Below are positions 37,323-49,050 of a DNA stretch of 64,000 nucleotides, in pieces; within the stretch, counting starts at the first letter, position 1; each line of letters starts with the position of its first letter. This stretch comes from Luzula sylvatica (taxonomy: Eukaryota; Streptophyta; Magnoliopsida; Poales; Juncaceae), in NCBI GenBank assembly GCA_946800325.1, contig OX326961.1, positions 2,892,655 through 2,956,654 of the forward strand. Reading direction: 5' to 3'. The notes beneath the pieces were generated by a model. The model made no database searches. It was not told where the DNA came from and saw only the letters and a program-made list of their open reading frames with translations. A program made the translations under genes and the position numbers.

Positions 37323-37334
37323 TGGTATCAGAGC
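37323..37334 (+). promoter_or_regulatory. Primer-binding site of the outer copia element
   Basis: TGGTATCAGAGC, complementary to initiator tRNA-Met, two bases after the LTR. Confidence 0.9.
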
Positions 37335-37592
37335 GAACGCTGAGATTCGAGGGTCGAATCATAGTCGTATATTCGATATACGCATGGGTTATCAAAGTCC
37401 GTACCCGTTTGCATGAAAATTGGTGATTGAAAAGGAATTTCGATTAAAATCACAAGTGAATTCACTAGAGATCAGTCATAGGATGATTGAGAGTATCTAG
37501 GAATGGTCGTGAAAAGAGTTTCATGATCGATCGTTTTCGAAACGATGAAAAAACGGAATCAAAATCAGGGCAGAATTGGCAAAAAACGCACA

Positions 37593-37927
37593 GTCAGTCA
37601 TGACGCACCAGTGATCAGTCATGACGCACTGAGGGGGTGCCTTTGGTCAGTCATGATGCACGGATCGGTCAGTCACGACGCACCGAGCGGAGCACTTGGT
37701 CAGTCATGACGCACGGATCGGTCAGTCACGACGCACCAAGCGGAAGCGCTTGGTCAGTCATGACGCACATTTTGGTGAGTCATGACGCTAGGGCCCCTGG
37801 AAGTTTTTGATGTTGGTCAGTCATGACGCACGAAACTGTCAGTCATGACGGACTGTACAAAAATCATGTGTAAAGAGTTACATGAGGTGATGCATCATGA
37901 CGCAACTTATGGTGCATCATGACGCAC
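37593..37927 (+). repeat. Leader array: six pairs of GTCAGTCATGACGCAC
   Basis: Twelve copies start at 37593, 37615, 37646, 37668, 37699, 37721, 37753, 37775, 37816, 37838, 37891 and 37912. Spacing within pairs is 22, 22, 22, 22, 22 and 21 bp; pairs start 53-75 bp apart. The core GTCATGAC is a palindrome. The array lies in the untranslated leader between primer site and gag, where a related array of different sequence occurs in the inner copy. Function unknown. Confidence 0.9.
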
Positions 37928-38194
37928 AAGCCACTGGTTGCCAGATTTGTTTTTTGACTACACACTTCGAAAATTCATATTCTTTGCACCAATTTATTTC
38001 ATATTTATTTAATTATTATTTAGAATAATTTAGTCTCCCTAGATAGTGCATATGCATTAGAAAATCTTGTGATAGTGATATAATATGATTATGTCACGAA
38101 ATGAAACATGCATAGGCATTATCCCTCATAATATTTAAGTCATGGAAATGCCTTCCATATTCACAACCACTAAGTTCGGTACTACGTCTCACAT

Positions 38195-38371
38195 GGGTTA
38201 AGGCCAAAGCCGACATGGGTTATTGTAGCTATCGACCGGGTGGCAAACGTTAAATAGGGACTTATAAGGGTTAAGGCCAAAGCCGACTTATTAGTAGTTT
38301 ATTTGAACGATACGTTGAGTATGGATGTGACTTAACCGTTCAAGCCAATAGGGGTTAAGGCCAAAGCCGAC
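38195..38371 (+). repeat. Three GGGTTAAGGCCAAAGCCGAC modules in the outer leader
   Basis: Copies start at 38195, 38268 and 38352. In the first two, a variable hexamer (ACATGG; ACTTAT) is repeated on either side of the module. The inner leader has a related module, GGTTTCAGGCCATAGTCGGN, at 41026 and 41101. Confidence 0.75.
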
Positions 38372-38701
38372 TTGATTGGAAGTTCAGGGCATAGATAGGA
38401 TGCACACACGGAAATGGGATTGTATATGATACGATCCATCACCGAAATCCTATAAAGGTTCAAGAGTCGCATAGGATGCGATTGGATATAATCCTACCTA
38501 AATAGCGAGATCCCACTAGTCTGCCAAAGCAACTTATGGGAGGATCGTGATATATGAGTCTTGAGTGTTATGGACTTGGAGTCCCGTATCGGTATGAGGG
38601 TTATCGATTAGATAAAATAACACTGTCATATAATTATCATATAAGCATATAGATTAAGTACGCACGGTCAGGAGTTTAATCTTCATCATCCGTTTAGAAT
38701 T

Positions 38702-38925
38702 ATGTTTTCTAGCAACACCAAATATATCCATGAGATCGATATGATAGATAGCTTTTGGGCCGGAATTACCGTAATTAACCTTGATAGTCAAAGAATAGTT
38801 CTTAGACTTAAAGGAACGTGTTGGACACGGAAATGGTAGATTCAGGGCTCGAGGCTTTGGCTTTAGAGAAAGCCGGGTTCGATAGACTTTAAGAAGAAAT
38901 CGAACGATATAACGTGCCTTGTAAG
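38702..38925 (+). pseudogene. gag remnant of the outer copia element
   Basis: Starts with an ATG that aligns with the inner gag start at 41512 (shared 'tctagYaacacc') and can be followed for about 220 bp through indels and stops to 'acgtgcct'. It is then replaced abruptly by LTR sequence at 38926. Not translatable. Confidence 0.8.
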
Positions 38926-39934
38926 CGTAAAAGTGTACACGTGGATGAACGAATGTAAGCGTACATTTGTAGCCATGACTTTCAGTAGGAAAATCCGATT
39001 TGAATGGTTCAAATTGGGTTAGATAGATAATTAGATTATCTATAACCTTCATGTAGAAATATATTTCATATGAACGAAGTATCAATGTCGTTTATGTGAA
39101 ATACCGAAAGGGTGCAACAGTATGACATACAGTTAGTAAAACTGTCATAACTTTTGCATACGAACTCCAATTGGGATGGGACAAATTGGGTTTTGTAGAT
39201 AATTATATTATCTACAACTTGCATGTTGAGTGATTTTCTGTCAGAGAAAGTTATCAATTTCGTCTGGACAGAATACTGAACAGGTTCATGCAGTTTTCTG
39301 TGTGAAAGGGTGTATATTGGATATACATGCCTTTTGGCTAATCCTTATCCTATTAGATATAAATAGGATACTTTCTGTCTCCTTACGATGCAATTCTAAT
39401 CAGAATTATTCTGCCAAATACACAAGAGAAAAAGAGCAAATTCAGATTTGATCTTTCGTGAGTGAAAAGGTACGAAGAGAGAGAAATCGAGAAAGGAGTT
39501 TCTCGAGTAATAGAGAATCGATTAGATCGAGCAAGTTCGCCAGTGCATCGTCTAGGCGGGTGCATCCGCGACCGACGTCTTACGAATCACCGTGGATACA
39601 AGTAGAGGAGTGACGTTTGTGACTCTTCGATTGTGATCGAGTCGAGTAAGAAAGACGGTGAAACGCTTGGACGCACGAGGACGAAGTCGAGTGAACCGGC
39701 GTAGAAGACGATTGGTGAAGGACTCGTGGTGTGGGACGCGCGGATTGTCACCAACGTGACAGGAAATAGAAGGCGGCGATCAACCCTTCGTGTGCCATCA
39801 ATTTGGCACTGGTATAGATCTATCCTTCTATTCGCATCGTACCCTCGAAGTCGTGGCGTGATCTCGGGAATCGGGGAATCGGACCGGGCCTTCATTCCGC
39901 TGTGCGGGCCCGGGATCGAGGATATTCCCCTACA
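38926..39934 (+). repeat. Inner 5' LTR, missing its first 26 bp
   Basis: Matches the other family LTRs from 'cgtaaaag' onward. TATA box TATAAATA at 39358-39365; GC hairpin 39884-39890 / 39906-39913; ends CCCCTACA. More similar to the LTR at 48179 than to the outer LTRs. Confidence 0.9.
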
Positions 39935-39935
39935 G

Positions 39936-39947
39936 TGGTATCAGAGC
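39936..39947 (+). promoter_or_regulatory. Primer-binding site of the inner copia element
   Basis: TGGTATCAGAGC, the initiator tRNA-Met type, two bases after the LTR end at 39934. Confidence 0.9.
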
Positions 39948-40194
39948 GATCGCCAACGATTCGAGGGTCGAATCATAGTCGTATATTAGATATACGCACG
40001 GGTTATCAAAGTTCGTACCCGTTTGCATGATGTTACATATTTAGAATTTCAAATTCCATTAAAATCACAAGTGAAATTAGCTAGAGATCGATCAATAGTT
40101 GATTGAGAGTATCTAGGAATGATCGTGAAAAGGTTTCATGATTGATCGTTTTGGAAACGAGCGAAAACAGACTGAACAGCGCAAAAATCGCATA

Positions 40195-40730
40195 GTCCGT
40201 TGTAACGGACTGGTTAGTCCGTTGCAACGGATACTGTATTGGATACAGGAAATTGGAAATTTTTGCGAAAAACACATATTCCGTTGTAATGGACTTGGAG
40301 TCCGTTGTAACAGACCCTGTATAGGATGCAGGGGTGTGAGGAGGACTATGAAAAACGCATAATCCGTTGCAACGGACTTGGAGTCCGTTGTAACGGACCT
40401 TATATTAGATACGAGGTTGCGGGGATGCCTAGGGTGTCTTTTGGAGTCCGTTGTAACGGACTGGGTCCGTTGTAACGGAGCTCTACGCAGTTGGGCCGTT
40501 GTAACGGACTGTATGTTGCGTTGTAACAGACTGTTCTCTGGAAATTTGGACAATGGTTTGCAGAAAATATCGTTGTAACGGACCAAGGTTGCGTTGTAAC
40601 GGACATGTTTCTGGCAATTTTGGCCAAACTCCGGAATAAATAGCGTTGTAACAGACTGGAGTTCCGTTGTAACGGAGTGCCAAGTATACTGGAGGTCCGT
40701 TGTAACGGACTATGTTGCGTTACAACGGAC
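40195..40730 (+). repeat. Leader array: eight pairs of GTCCGTTGTAACGGAC
   Basis: Sixteen copies start at about 40195/40217, 40279/40299, 40362/40383, 40446/40465, 40495/40516, 40570/40590, 40642/40662 and 40696/40715. Spacing within pairs is 19-22 bp; pairs start 49-84 bp apart, the first four nearly regular at 83-84. The motif is a dyad (GTCCGTT, GT, AACGGAC). It lines up with the outer element's GTCAGTCATGACGCAC as GTCNGTNNTNACGNAC. Short frames crossing it are artefacts. Confidence 0.92.
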
Positions 40731-41017
40731 TGGTTTCTGGTTGCTGATTTTGTTTTCGTGATAACTTTGGCTACAAAACTTGGAATTTTGAGTTCTTTAT
40801 ATCGATTTGATCGGCATCAATCATACTAGCATATAATTAGATAATTATTTAGAATAATTAGTCTCCCAAATAAAATCATATGCATATTGAAAATCTTGTG
40901 ATAGTGATATAATATGATTATGTCACGAATTTAGAAACATGCAATGGCATGATCCCTCATAATATTTAAGTCATGGAAATGCCTTCCATATCCACAACCA
41001 TCGAGATTGATATGACA

Positions 41018-41129
41018 TAGTGCGTGGTTTCAGGCCATAGTCGGGCACGTACTATTGTATATATTGGTGCGGGTGGTAAGCGTTAATTGGGGACTCACGT
41101 GGTTTCAGGCCATAGTCGGACACGTGAGT
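41018..41129 (+). repeat. Two stem-loop modules in the inner leader
   Basis: GGTTTCAGGCCATAGTCGG occurs twice (41026 and 41101). The second is enclosed by perfect 9-bp inverted arms ACTCACGTG (41093-41101) and CACGTGAGT (41121-41129); the first has the same arrangement with one mismatch (41018-41026 and 41046-41054). Likely an RNA hairpin. Confidence 0.7.
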
Positions 41130-41511
41130 AGTTCAATTGAACAATACGATGGATATGGTTATGACTTAACCGTCCAAGCCAATCCGATTGGAGTTCGGGG
41201 CATAGATAGAATGCACACACGGAACATGGATTGTATTGGATACGATTCGTCACCGAAATTCTATAAAGGAACGAGAGTCGTATTGGATACGATTGGATTT
41301 AATCCTACCTAAAATATCGAGATCTCATTTGTCGGTCATAGTCACTTATGGGAGGATCGTAAAATATGGATCTTGAGTGTTATGGACTTGGAGTCCCGTA
41401 TCGGTATGAGGGTTATCGATTCGATAAAATAGCACTATCATATAATCATTATATAAGCCTATAAGATAAGTACGCAACGTTAGTAATCAATTTTTATTTC
41501 ATTTGTAGAAT

Positions 41512-44500
41512 ATGTCTTCTAGTAACACCAACACCATGTCGATTAGATCGACGTTAGAAAAGGATAAGCTAGTGGGTCGGAACTACTTGGACTGGCACCG
41601 AAACCTGAGAATAGTTCTTAGGCAAGAGGGCAAAAGTCACGTATTGGATACGGAACTAGTGGAACCGGGCCCCGATGCTACGGCCGATGAAATGGCCGCG
41701 TTTGAGAAACTTAAGAAGGACTCAAATGATGTTACGTGCCTCATGTTGGCATGTATGGACGCTAGTCTTCAAAAACAGTTTGAGGACTCGGATGCGCACA
41801 TCATAGACGTTGTGCTCAAGGAAATGTTCCAAGAGCAGGAGCGTATTGAACGGTTCAGTACGCTCAAAGAGTTGGTAAACTGCAAGATGCCTTCAGGGTC
41901 TTCGGTTAGCACTCACGTTTTGAAGGTGCAAGTTCTCATAGACCGTCTAGAGAGGCTAGGAAAGAAATTGTCGAAGATTATGCAACAAGATTTGATCTTG
42001 TGTGCACTTCCTCCAATGTTTTCTCCGTTTGTGACTAACTATCACATGCATTCGATGGATAAGACGATCCCTGAGCTTCACGGAATGCTCAAGAATTTTG
42101 AATCGGAGACGTTGAAGTCGTTCGGAGAGAACAGGGCAAGAGTTGCCTGAAATGTTCTCACAATTCAGAATAAGGATCGTAAGAGATCAAAGTCCAAGGG
42201 AGGTTCGGCTAAGAAACGTTCAAAGCCGAATAAAAAGGGAAAGGAGAAATCCAAGGATGAGACGTTCTTTCATTGTCACAAGGCTGGACATTGGAAGCGC
42301 GATTGCAAGTCTTACCTCGAGGAGGTGAAGAAGGGCAAGGCGGTTTTAGCGACCGGCCTCTCAGGTATTAACGTTATTGAAGTTAATATTTCAACTATGA
42401 CTAATTGGGTATTGGATACCGGTTGTGGGACTCATATTTGTCGAAATATGCAGGTTCTTCAAAATAGTCGAAGGTTGGAAAAGGGTGAAGTCGATCTACG
42501 CGTCGGGAATGGAGCAAGAGTTGCTGCGTTTGCCGTAGGAGTAGTTAATATGACTTTGCCTAGTGGACTTATATTAGTACTAAATAATTGTTATTATGTA
42601 CCGACATTATGTAAGAACATAATAAGTGTGTCGAAACTGGCCAATGATGGCTATGAATTCGTTATTAGGAATAATGAGTTTTCGATATGTAAGGATTCTA
42701 TTATCTATGGAAATGTTCTGTTAGAAAATGGTCTTTATGTGTTGGATTTCGATCACGGAAATAATAAGTCCATATATAACGTTAATGCAAAAAAGATTAA
42801 ATCTAAAGTTGATAATCGGACTTTCTTTTGGCATTGTCGTCTCGGTCATGTGAATGAGAAACGCATTGCTAGACTCCATAAAGATGGAATGCTAGACTCA
42901 TTTGAATTGGATTCATTTGGGAATTGCGAATCTTGTTTACTTGGCAAGATGACTAAGGCGCCGTTCTCCAAGGTTGGAAAGCGGTCCAACGATCTATTGG
43001 AACTCATACATTCCGATGTGTGTGGACCGATGAGTATCGAGGCAAGAGGAGGCTATCGATACTTTGTTACATTTACGAACGATCATAGTAGATATGGATA
43101 TATCTATTTGATGCGTACTAAAGCGGAGACCTTTGAAAAGTTCAAAGAGTTTCAAAACGAAGTTGAAAATCAGCTTGGCAAGAAAATTAAAGCCATTCGA
43201 TCGGATCGAGGTGGCGAATATTTGAGCTATGAGTTTGAAGATCATCTAAAAGATTGTGGAATAGTTCCACAATGGGCTCCGGCAGGAACGCCACAATGGA
43301 ATGGCGTGTCCGAAAGGAGGAATCGGACCTTGTTGGACATGGTTCGATCTATGATGAGTCAAACTTCCCTTCCAAAATCGTTTTGGGGATTTGCCCTTGA
43401 GACAACGGATTTCTTATTGAACCGCATACCTTCTAAATCGGTACAAAAGACGCCATATGAGATGTGGTTTGGAAAATCTCCAAAGTTGTCTTTTGTTAAG
43501 ATTTGGGGTTGTGAAGCATATGTTCGAAAATTGATTTCGGATAAGCTCGAACCCAAATCTGAAAAATGTTTATTTGTCGGGTATCCTAAGGAAACAAAAG
43601 GATATTATTTCTATCTTCCAATCGAAAATAAAGTTTTCGTAGCTCGAAGAGGAATCTTCCTTGAGGAGGATTTTATCTCTAGGCGAGTGAATGGGACTGA
43701 AATAGATCTTGAAGAAATTCGAGACCCGCAAACGAATGTTGAACCGATGAACATTGATCCGATTTTCTCAAATGTTGAGGATCCGGAGTCAAGTGCACAA
43801 GGCGCTGTTCGTAGATCGGGTAGGATTCGTCAAGAGCCTATACGATATGGTTTTATCGTGGCAAATGACGATGAAGTCGAATTCATAGATGATGAACCGA
43901 CATCTTATCGCGAGGTGATGACGGGTTTTTGGCTAACACTTAGGTTATATCGTTGAATAAAAACACCGTAAATCAAACAAGAAACATGTGAATTCTAAAG
44001 ATTGTATAGAGTAAGTATGTAAGGATTCGTTCCACAGGGAGCTATTGTGTCAAAATATGATTTAAACTTCAGATCTTTGAAATAATTATTTCGAAGTTTC
44101 CAAAATTAATGAAAATTTGTCTAGAGAGAGGTCTGAATATTATAAAACTTATCCTAAGATTTGAAACAATTTGGACAACGGAATAAAAAGTTATTAACGA
44201 ATTACAATCAGGTCTCTGAAAAAAAAGTCTCTGGAAACAGCAGGTTTTCAGTTTAAGTGATAGTTTTCAAAATTTCATATCAATTCAAATATTTTATGAA
44301 ATTCAACGATTCAAAAAGTTCCCGAAACTAGAAATCAAGATCTACGCAATGAAAGAAACAAATTTAACTTTCCAGATTTGGAAGGGATCGTAAAAATTGA
44401 CAAGTTTAGAAGGTTTTAAAAACAAGATTCAAGGGCAATCAAGGCAGTAATTTAAATAAGAAAATCGAATTAACTACTAAAATTCACGAGTTTATTAATC

Positions 44501-47016
44501 AACACAAGAATTTATTAAAAGAATCACAACCAGAAAAACTGAAATAAAAGAAAGAAACCACCTAATCAAGCCCTAGAACGCCTAGTGACTTGTGTCGATG
44601 CCTTCCCGTCGATCCGGTTGAACGCCAACTCGAGTCTCCGTTTCTTCTCACGCGGATCCTCTTCAATTCGTCGAAGAACGCCTTCCGCACGAATGACCGA
44701 TCCTTTCCTTGTGTCGAGATGGAGCAAGAACGCCTTAACTCCAATTTCTTCACGTACAACCCTAGGGCGAGAACGCCTCTACCAAAGAGTTGGTCTTGAA
44801 TTTCACGGTTCTTGGTTGAATCTTGTTTGTTTCTTGGAAGAGTTTGTGGAGAGAGATGGTAGAGAACTTGCCCCCAAAGGGGACAGAAAAAGGGGGGGGA
44901 AGAGATGATTTGCCCTTGGCCTTAGGGTCTTATTTATAGGCTTGATACTCCTCTTGATTGGAAAGGGTAATTATGGAAGGTTTAGGGGAGCAACAAATCA
45001 ACTAAGAAGGCAACCAATAAATCATTGAGAGGGCAACAAATCATTCCTTAAGAAGGAAACGATTCAATTATAAAGGAGGCAACAAATCAGCTTGTTGGGG
45101 CTGCGTATGGGCTGAGAGCTGGACTGTGGGCTGTAGATTTCGCCACTGTGGCCAGTGCAGGGGCTGGCAGATTTTCTTCTTTTGTTTTTGCCTTTCCCGC
45201 CTCGATCCTTCACCGAATGTATCAGTATGATATATCGTTTTGACTGTCTTCGGCGTGCCGGAGGCAATGGTGCTGACCAAATTCCCAAATTATTTCTCTA
45301 TCTCCTGAAAATAGGCAAAAAACACATTAGTGTAGAAATATTCATGATGTTTGAAATATGTATCCTAAAAGCATATAATATAACTTCACAAGGGCTAAAA
45401 TCCCTAAATAAGACTCGTAACACGTGTTCCATTTGCCTCACATCACGAGGCTATGAAAAGCAAGGATTCCGATAAGTGGCAAACTGCCATGAAATCCGAG
45501 ATTCAATCCATGTACGATAATCAAGTTTGGAACTTGATTGATCCACCTCCCGGGGTTAAACCAGTGGGATGTAAATGGGTCTTCAAGAAGAAGACCGACA
45601 TGGATGGGAATGTAAACACTTATAAAGCACGGCTTGTGGCGAAAGATTTCAAGCAAATTCATGGTGTCGACTATGAAGAAACGTTTTCTCCCGTAGCAAT
45701 GCTTAAATCCATACGGATCTTACTTGCTATCTATGCGTATTATAACTACGAGATTTGGCAAATGGATGTCAAAACCGCATTCCTTAACGGGAACTTAGAA
45801 GAGGATGTATACATGACACAGCCCGGGGGTTTTGTCGATTCAAAGAGTCCGGATAAAGTGTGCAAATTGCAACGATCCATTTATGGATTGAAGCAAACTT
45901 CTCGGAGTTGGAACATACGTTTCGATGAAGTTATACGTGAATATAATTTCGTGAAAAACGTAGAAGAACCTTGTGTATACAAGAAGGTTAGTGGGAGCCG
46001 CGTAGTATTTCTTGTACTATATGTAGACGACATCTTGATCATAGGAAACGACATTCCGATGCTTACGGATGTTAAGAAGTATTTAAATACTCGTTTCGCT
46101 ATGAAAGATTTGGGCGAGGCCGCTTATATATTAGGCGTGAGGATTTATAGAGATAAATCCAAGAAGTTACTCGGCTTGAGTCAAAGCACGTACATCGACA
46201 AAGTGTTGAAACGGTTTTCAATGCAAAATTCAAAGAAAGGACTTCTTCCAATGTCGAGTGGCATATCGTATTCTAAAGCTCAATGTCTGACATTGAGCGA
46301 AGATAAGAGTGCGATGAGTATTGTTCCATACGCTTCGGCGGTTGGATCAATTATGTATGCCATGATTTGTACGCGCCCCGATGTATCGTATGCATTGAGC
46401 GTCATTTCGCGTTACCAATCTAATCCAGGGGATATGCATTGGATCGCGGTTAAGAACATCCTTAAGTACTTACGAAGAACTAAGGATCAATTTCTAATTT
46501 ATGGTGGAAAGACATCCGGGTTGGTCATCAATGGATATACCGACGCCAGTTTCCAAACATGTGTCGATGACTTTCGATCACAAAGCGGATACGTGTTTTG
46601 TCTAAATGGTGGAGCGGTAGTTTGGAAGAGTTCCAAACAACCCACGATAGCAGACTCTACAACTGAATCGGAGTATATTGCGGCTTCCGAAGCGGCAAAG
46701 GAGGCGGTATGGATCAAGAAGTTTGTGACCGAGCTTGGTGTAGTCCCGAGCATCTCGGAACCTGTAGTTGTGTATTGCGACAATACGGGCGCAATAGCAC
46801 AGTCCAAGGAACCGAGGGCATCACCGCTCCAAGCAAATACTCAAAAAAATTCATTTGATCCGTGAGATTTTGCAAAGGAAGGATGTGATCATTGAAAAGA
46901 TTGATACTGACATGAATGTTGCGGACCCGTTTACTAAGCCACTCTCACAAGCTAAGCACGATTATCATGCGAAAGCTATAGGTTTGAGATACCTAGAGGA
47001 GGAAGAGAGTAGTTAG
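41512..47016 (+). pseudogene. Inner copia gag-pol, interrupted by a TGA, a solo LTR and a frameshift
   Basis: gag runs from ATG 41512 to an in-frame TGA at 42148-42150; the same frame continues open. The zinc knuckle (about 42271-42306) has Phe in place of the first Cys. In the frame listed from 42325, protease DTG is at residues 31-33, integrase HHCC at His170, His175, Cys201 and Cys204, and DDE at Asp231, Asp294 and Glu330. At 43915 a 1,530-bp solo LTR interrupts the linker between integrase and RT; the frame resumes correctly at 45451. In the part numbered from 45453, the RT aspartate is at 105 and YVDD at 190-193, followed by RNase H (GYTDAS; STTESEY). A one-base frame change near 46818 shifts the last ~65 codons, which end in TAG at 47014. 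Most catalytic residues are preserved, so decay is modest. Confidence 0.92.
43916..45445 (-). mobile_element. Solo LTR (1,530 bp) inside the inner copia pol
   Basis: TGATGACGGG...CCTCACATCA with a 5-bp inverted terminus, flanked by the target duplication CGAGG (43911-43915 and 45446-45450). No internal retroelement domain. Removing one CGAGG and the insert makes the host pol frame continuous. Orientation is inferred as minus from CTATAAATA near 44930-44938 read on that strand. Open frames inside (44562-44908, 45064-45475) are not recognisable genes. It differs from every other LTR in the window. Confidence 0.85.
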
Positions 47017-48178
47017 TTATCTAAAATGATAGTTTCGTAGGACGAGATTAGTCTAATAGATTAGTAAACGTTGTATCACCCCAAACTTATCTTATAGTAA
47101 TGCAATTTCAGAATTTTAAAATTTTTCAATTTTGCATCTATCTTATATGAAAACTGTGTGCTGGGTTGTGTAATATGATTGTTACATGAACCTTGATTTG
47201 AACTTGTGTGGACGTCGACACGGTTGAGGACCATGTGCAGCAAAACCGTCACACTTAAAGTGTCATTTCTAAACATCCCTAGTCGTGGATCAGCTTGCTT
47301 AAGAGAGAAGCATTTCTATTATTGGACAATAGACTGAACGCATACACTAGTACGTTTGCCGAGGAGATGATTATGTTTTGCTAATCATGGGACAAGGTGC
47401 TTGTCGAATCGGGAACGTAGATATATGTTAGGTTACATGTATTGGATATGACCGAAGCCGCGAGTCCATGACATGGTTTAGTCATTATAGATGGACTTGC
47501 GACGGATGGGGTTTTAGGTTCTTCATACTTGAGGGGATCATTGATTGCGTTACGTGCGTAACACAATGCTTTGATATGATCTTACGCTCACCGTAACAGG
47601 GAGTTAAAAGGGTCATCATTGGGTATTGTCCGAAACACGAAATTCAATGTGAGTCTCTAAGATAGGAATTGTTTATTCCGAAAGGAAGAAATATCTCTTA
47701 GGCGCCGCTCGATGAGTCGATTAACGAAATCTCTGGCCAGAGTCAATGATATTAATGGTTAATATCGATTGAAATTTGTTAAATCAACTCGTAATCGGGG
47801 AATAAGTGTAGTTAATCAAATTATAAGGATGACTATAACCATGCCTTTTGATTAACGGATATCGCAAACAAGAGAAATAGTAACCGCTATTCGAGATAGG
47901 CACAATGATCACAATCATTATTCGTTTAACATGGGTAGCTATGATGGAGTGACTAGATCCCGCTCATGAGCTTGTAGGCATTGGAAACAACCTACTGCCA
48001 TCGTTAAGTCAAACCTACATGGTCACACAACGAGTCGTACTAAGTCGGGCTTGATCATAAAATCGGCACATTGGATGTGCATAGCTTGGTATTTGATACG
48101 CGATCTATATTCTCTAAAATCGTGCGTATTGGATATGCATGAGTACCTTTTAGGTAGATCTGAAATTGAGTGGGAGAC
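47017..48178 (+). other. Long 3' noncoding region of the inner copia element
   Basis: 1.16 kb between the pol stop and the 3' LTR, without coding capacity but alignable to 51181-52133 of the outer copy, so it is an ordinary part of the family. It ends with the purine tract GAGTGGGAGA (48168-48177). Confidence 0.8.
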
Positions 48179-49050
48179 TGAAAGAAATACAGTTTCGGAT
48201 CAACCGTAAAAGTGTACACGTGGATGAACGAATGTAAGCGTACATTTGTAGCCATAACTTTCAGTAGCAAAATCCGATTTGAATGGTTCAAATTGGGTTA
48301 GATAGATAATTAGATTATCTATAACCTTCATGTAGAAATATATTTCATATGAACGAAGTATCAATGTCGTTTATGTGAAATACCGAACGGGTGCAACAGT
48401 ATGACATACAGTTAGTAAAACAGTCATAACTTTTGCATACGAACTCCAATTGGTCTGGGACAAATTGGGTTTTGTAGATAATTAGATTATCGACAACTTT
48501 CATGTTGAGTGATTTTCTGTCAGAGAAATTTATCAATTTCGTCTGGACAGAATACTGAACAGGTTCATGCAGTTTTCTGTGTGAAAGGGTGTATATTGGA
48601 TATACATGTCTTTTGGCAAATCCTTATCCTATTAGATATAAATAGGATACTTTCTGTCTCCTTACGATGCAATTCTAATCAGAATTATTCTGCCAAATAC
48701 ACAAGAGAAAAAGAGCAAATTCAGATTTGATCTTTCGTGAGTGAAAAGGTACGAAGAGAGAGAAATCGAGAAAGGAGTTTCTCGAGTAATAGAGAATCGA
48801 TTAGATCGAGCAAGTTCGCCGGTGCATCGTCTAGGCGGGTGCATCCGCGACCGACGTCTTACGAATCACCGTGGGTACAAGTAGAGGAGTGACGTTTGTG
48901 ACTCTTCGATTGTGATCGACTCGAGTAAGAAAGACGGTGAAACGCTTGGACGCACGAGGACGAAGTCGAGTGAACCGGCGTAGAAGACGATTGGTGAAGG
49001 ACGCGCGGTGTGGGACGCGCGGATTGTCACCAACGTGACAGGAAATAGAA
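48179..49050 (+). repeat. Inner 3' LTR, 3'-truncated
   Basis: Begins TGAAAGAAATACAG after the purine tract, matches the inner 5' LTR closely, has TATAAATA at 48637-48644, and stops at 'ggaaatagaa' (49050), where outer integrase sequence begins. It lacks the last ~140 bp, including the GC hairpin. Confidence 0.88.

Noticed and set aside
36889..37343. Frames of 78 and 114 codons in the outer LTR
   Set aside because: They lie wholly within LTR and primer-site sequence and recur in the other LTR copies.
40195..40730. CRISPR-like array of palindromic repeats
   Set aside because: Short, partly palindromic repeats with spacers, but they are paired, unevenly spaced, in the leader of a plant retrotransposon, and there is no cas gene. 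It is not CRISPR.
47702..47740. Hammerhead-like core in the copia 3' noncoding region (GATGAGTC...CGAAAT)
   Set aside because: The invariant CUGAUGA core is not met (CTCGATGA instead), stem II does not form, and the outer copy changes it without compensation.
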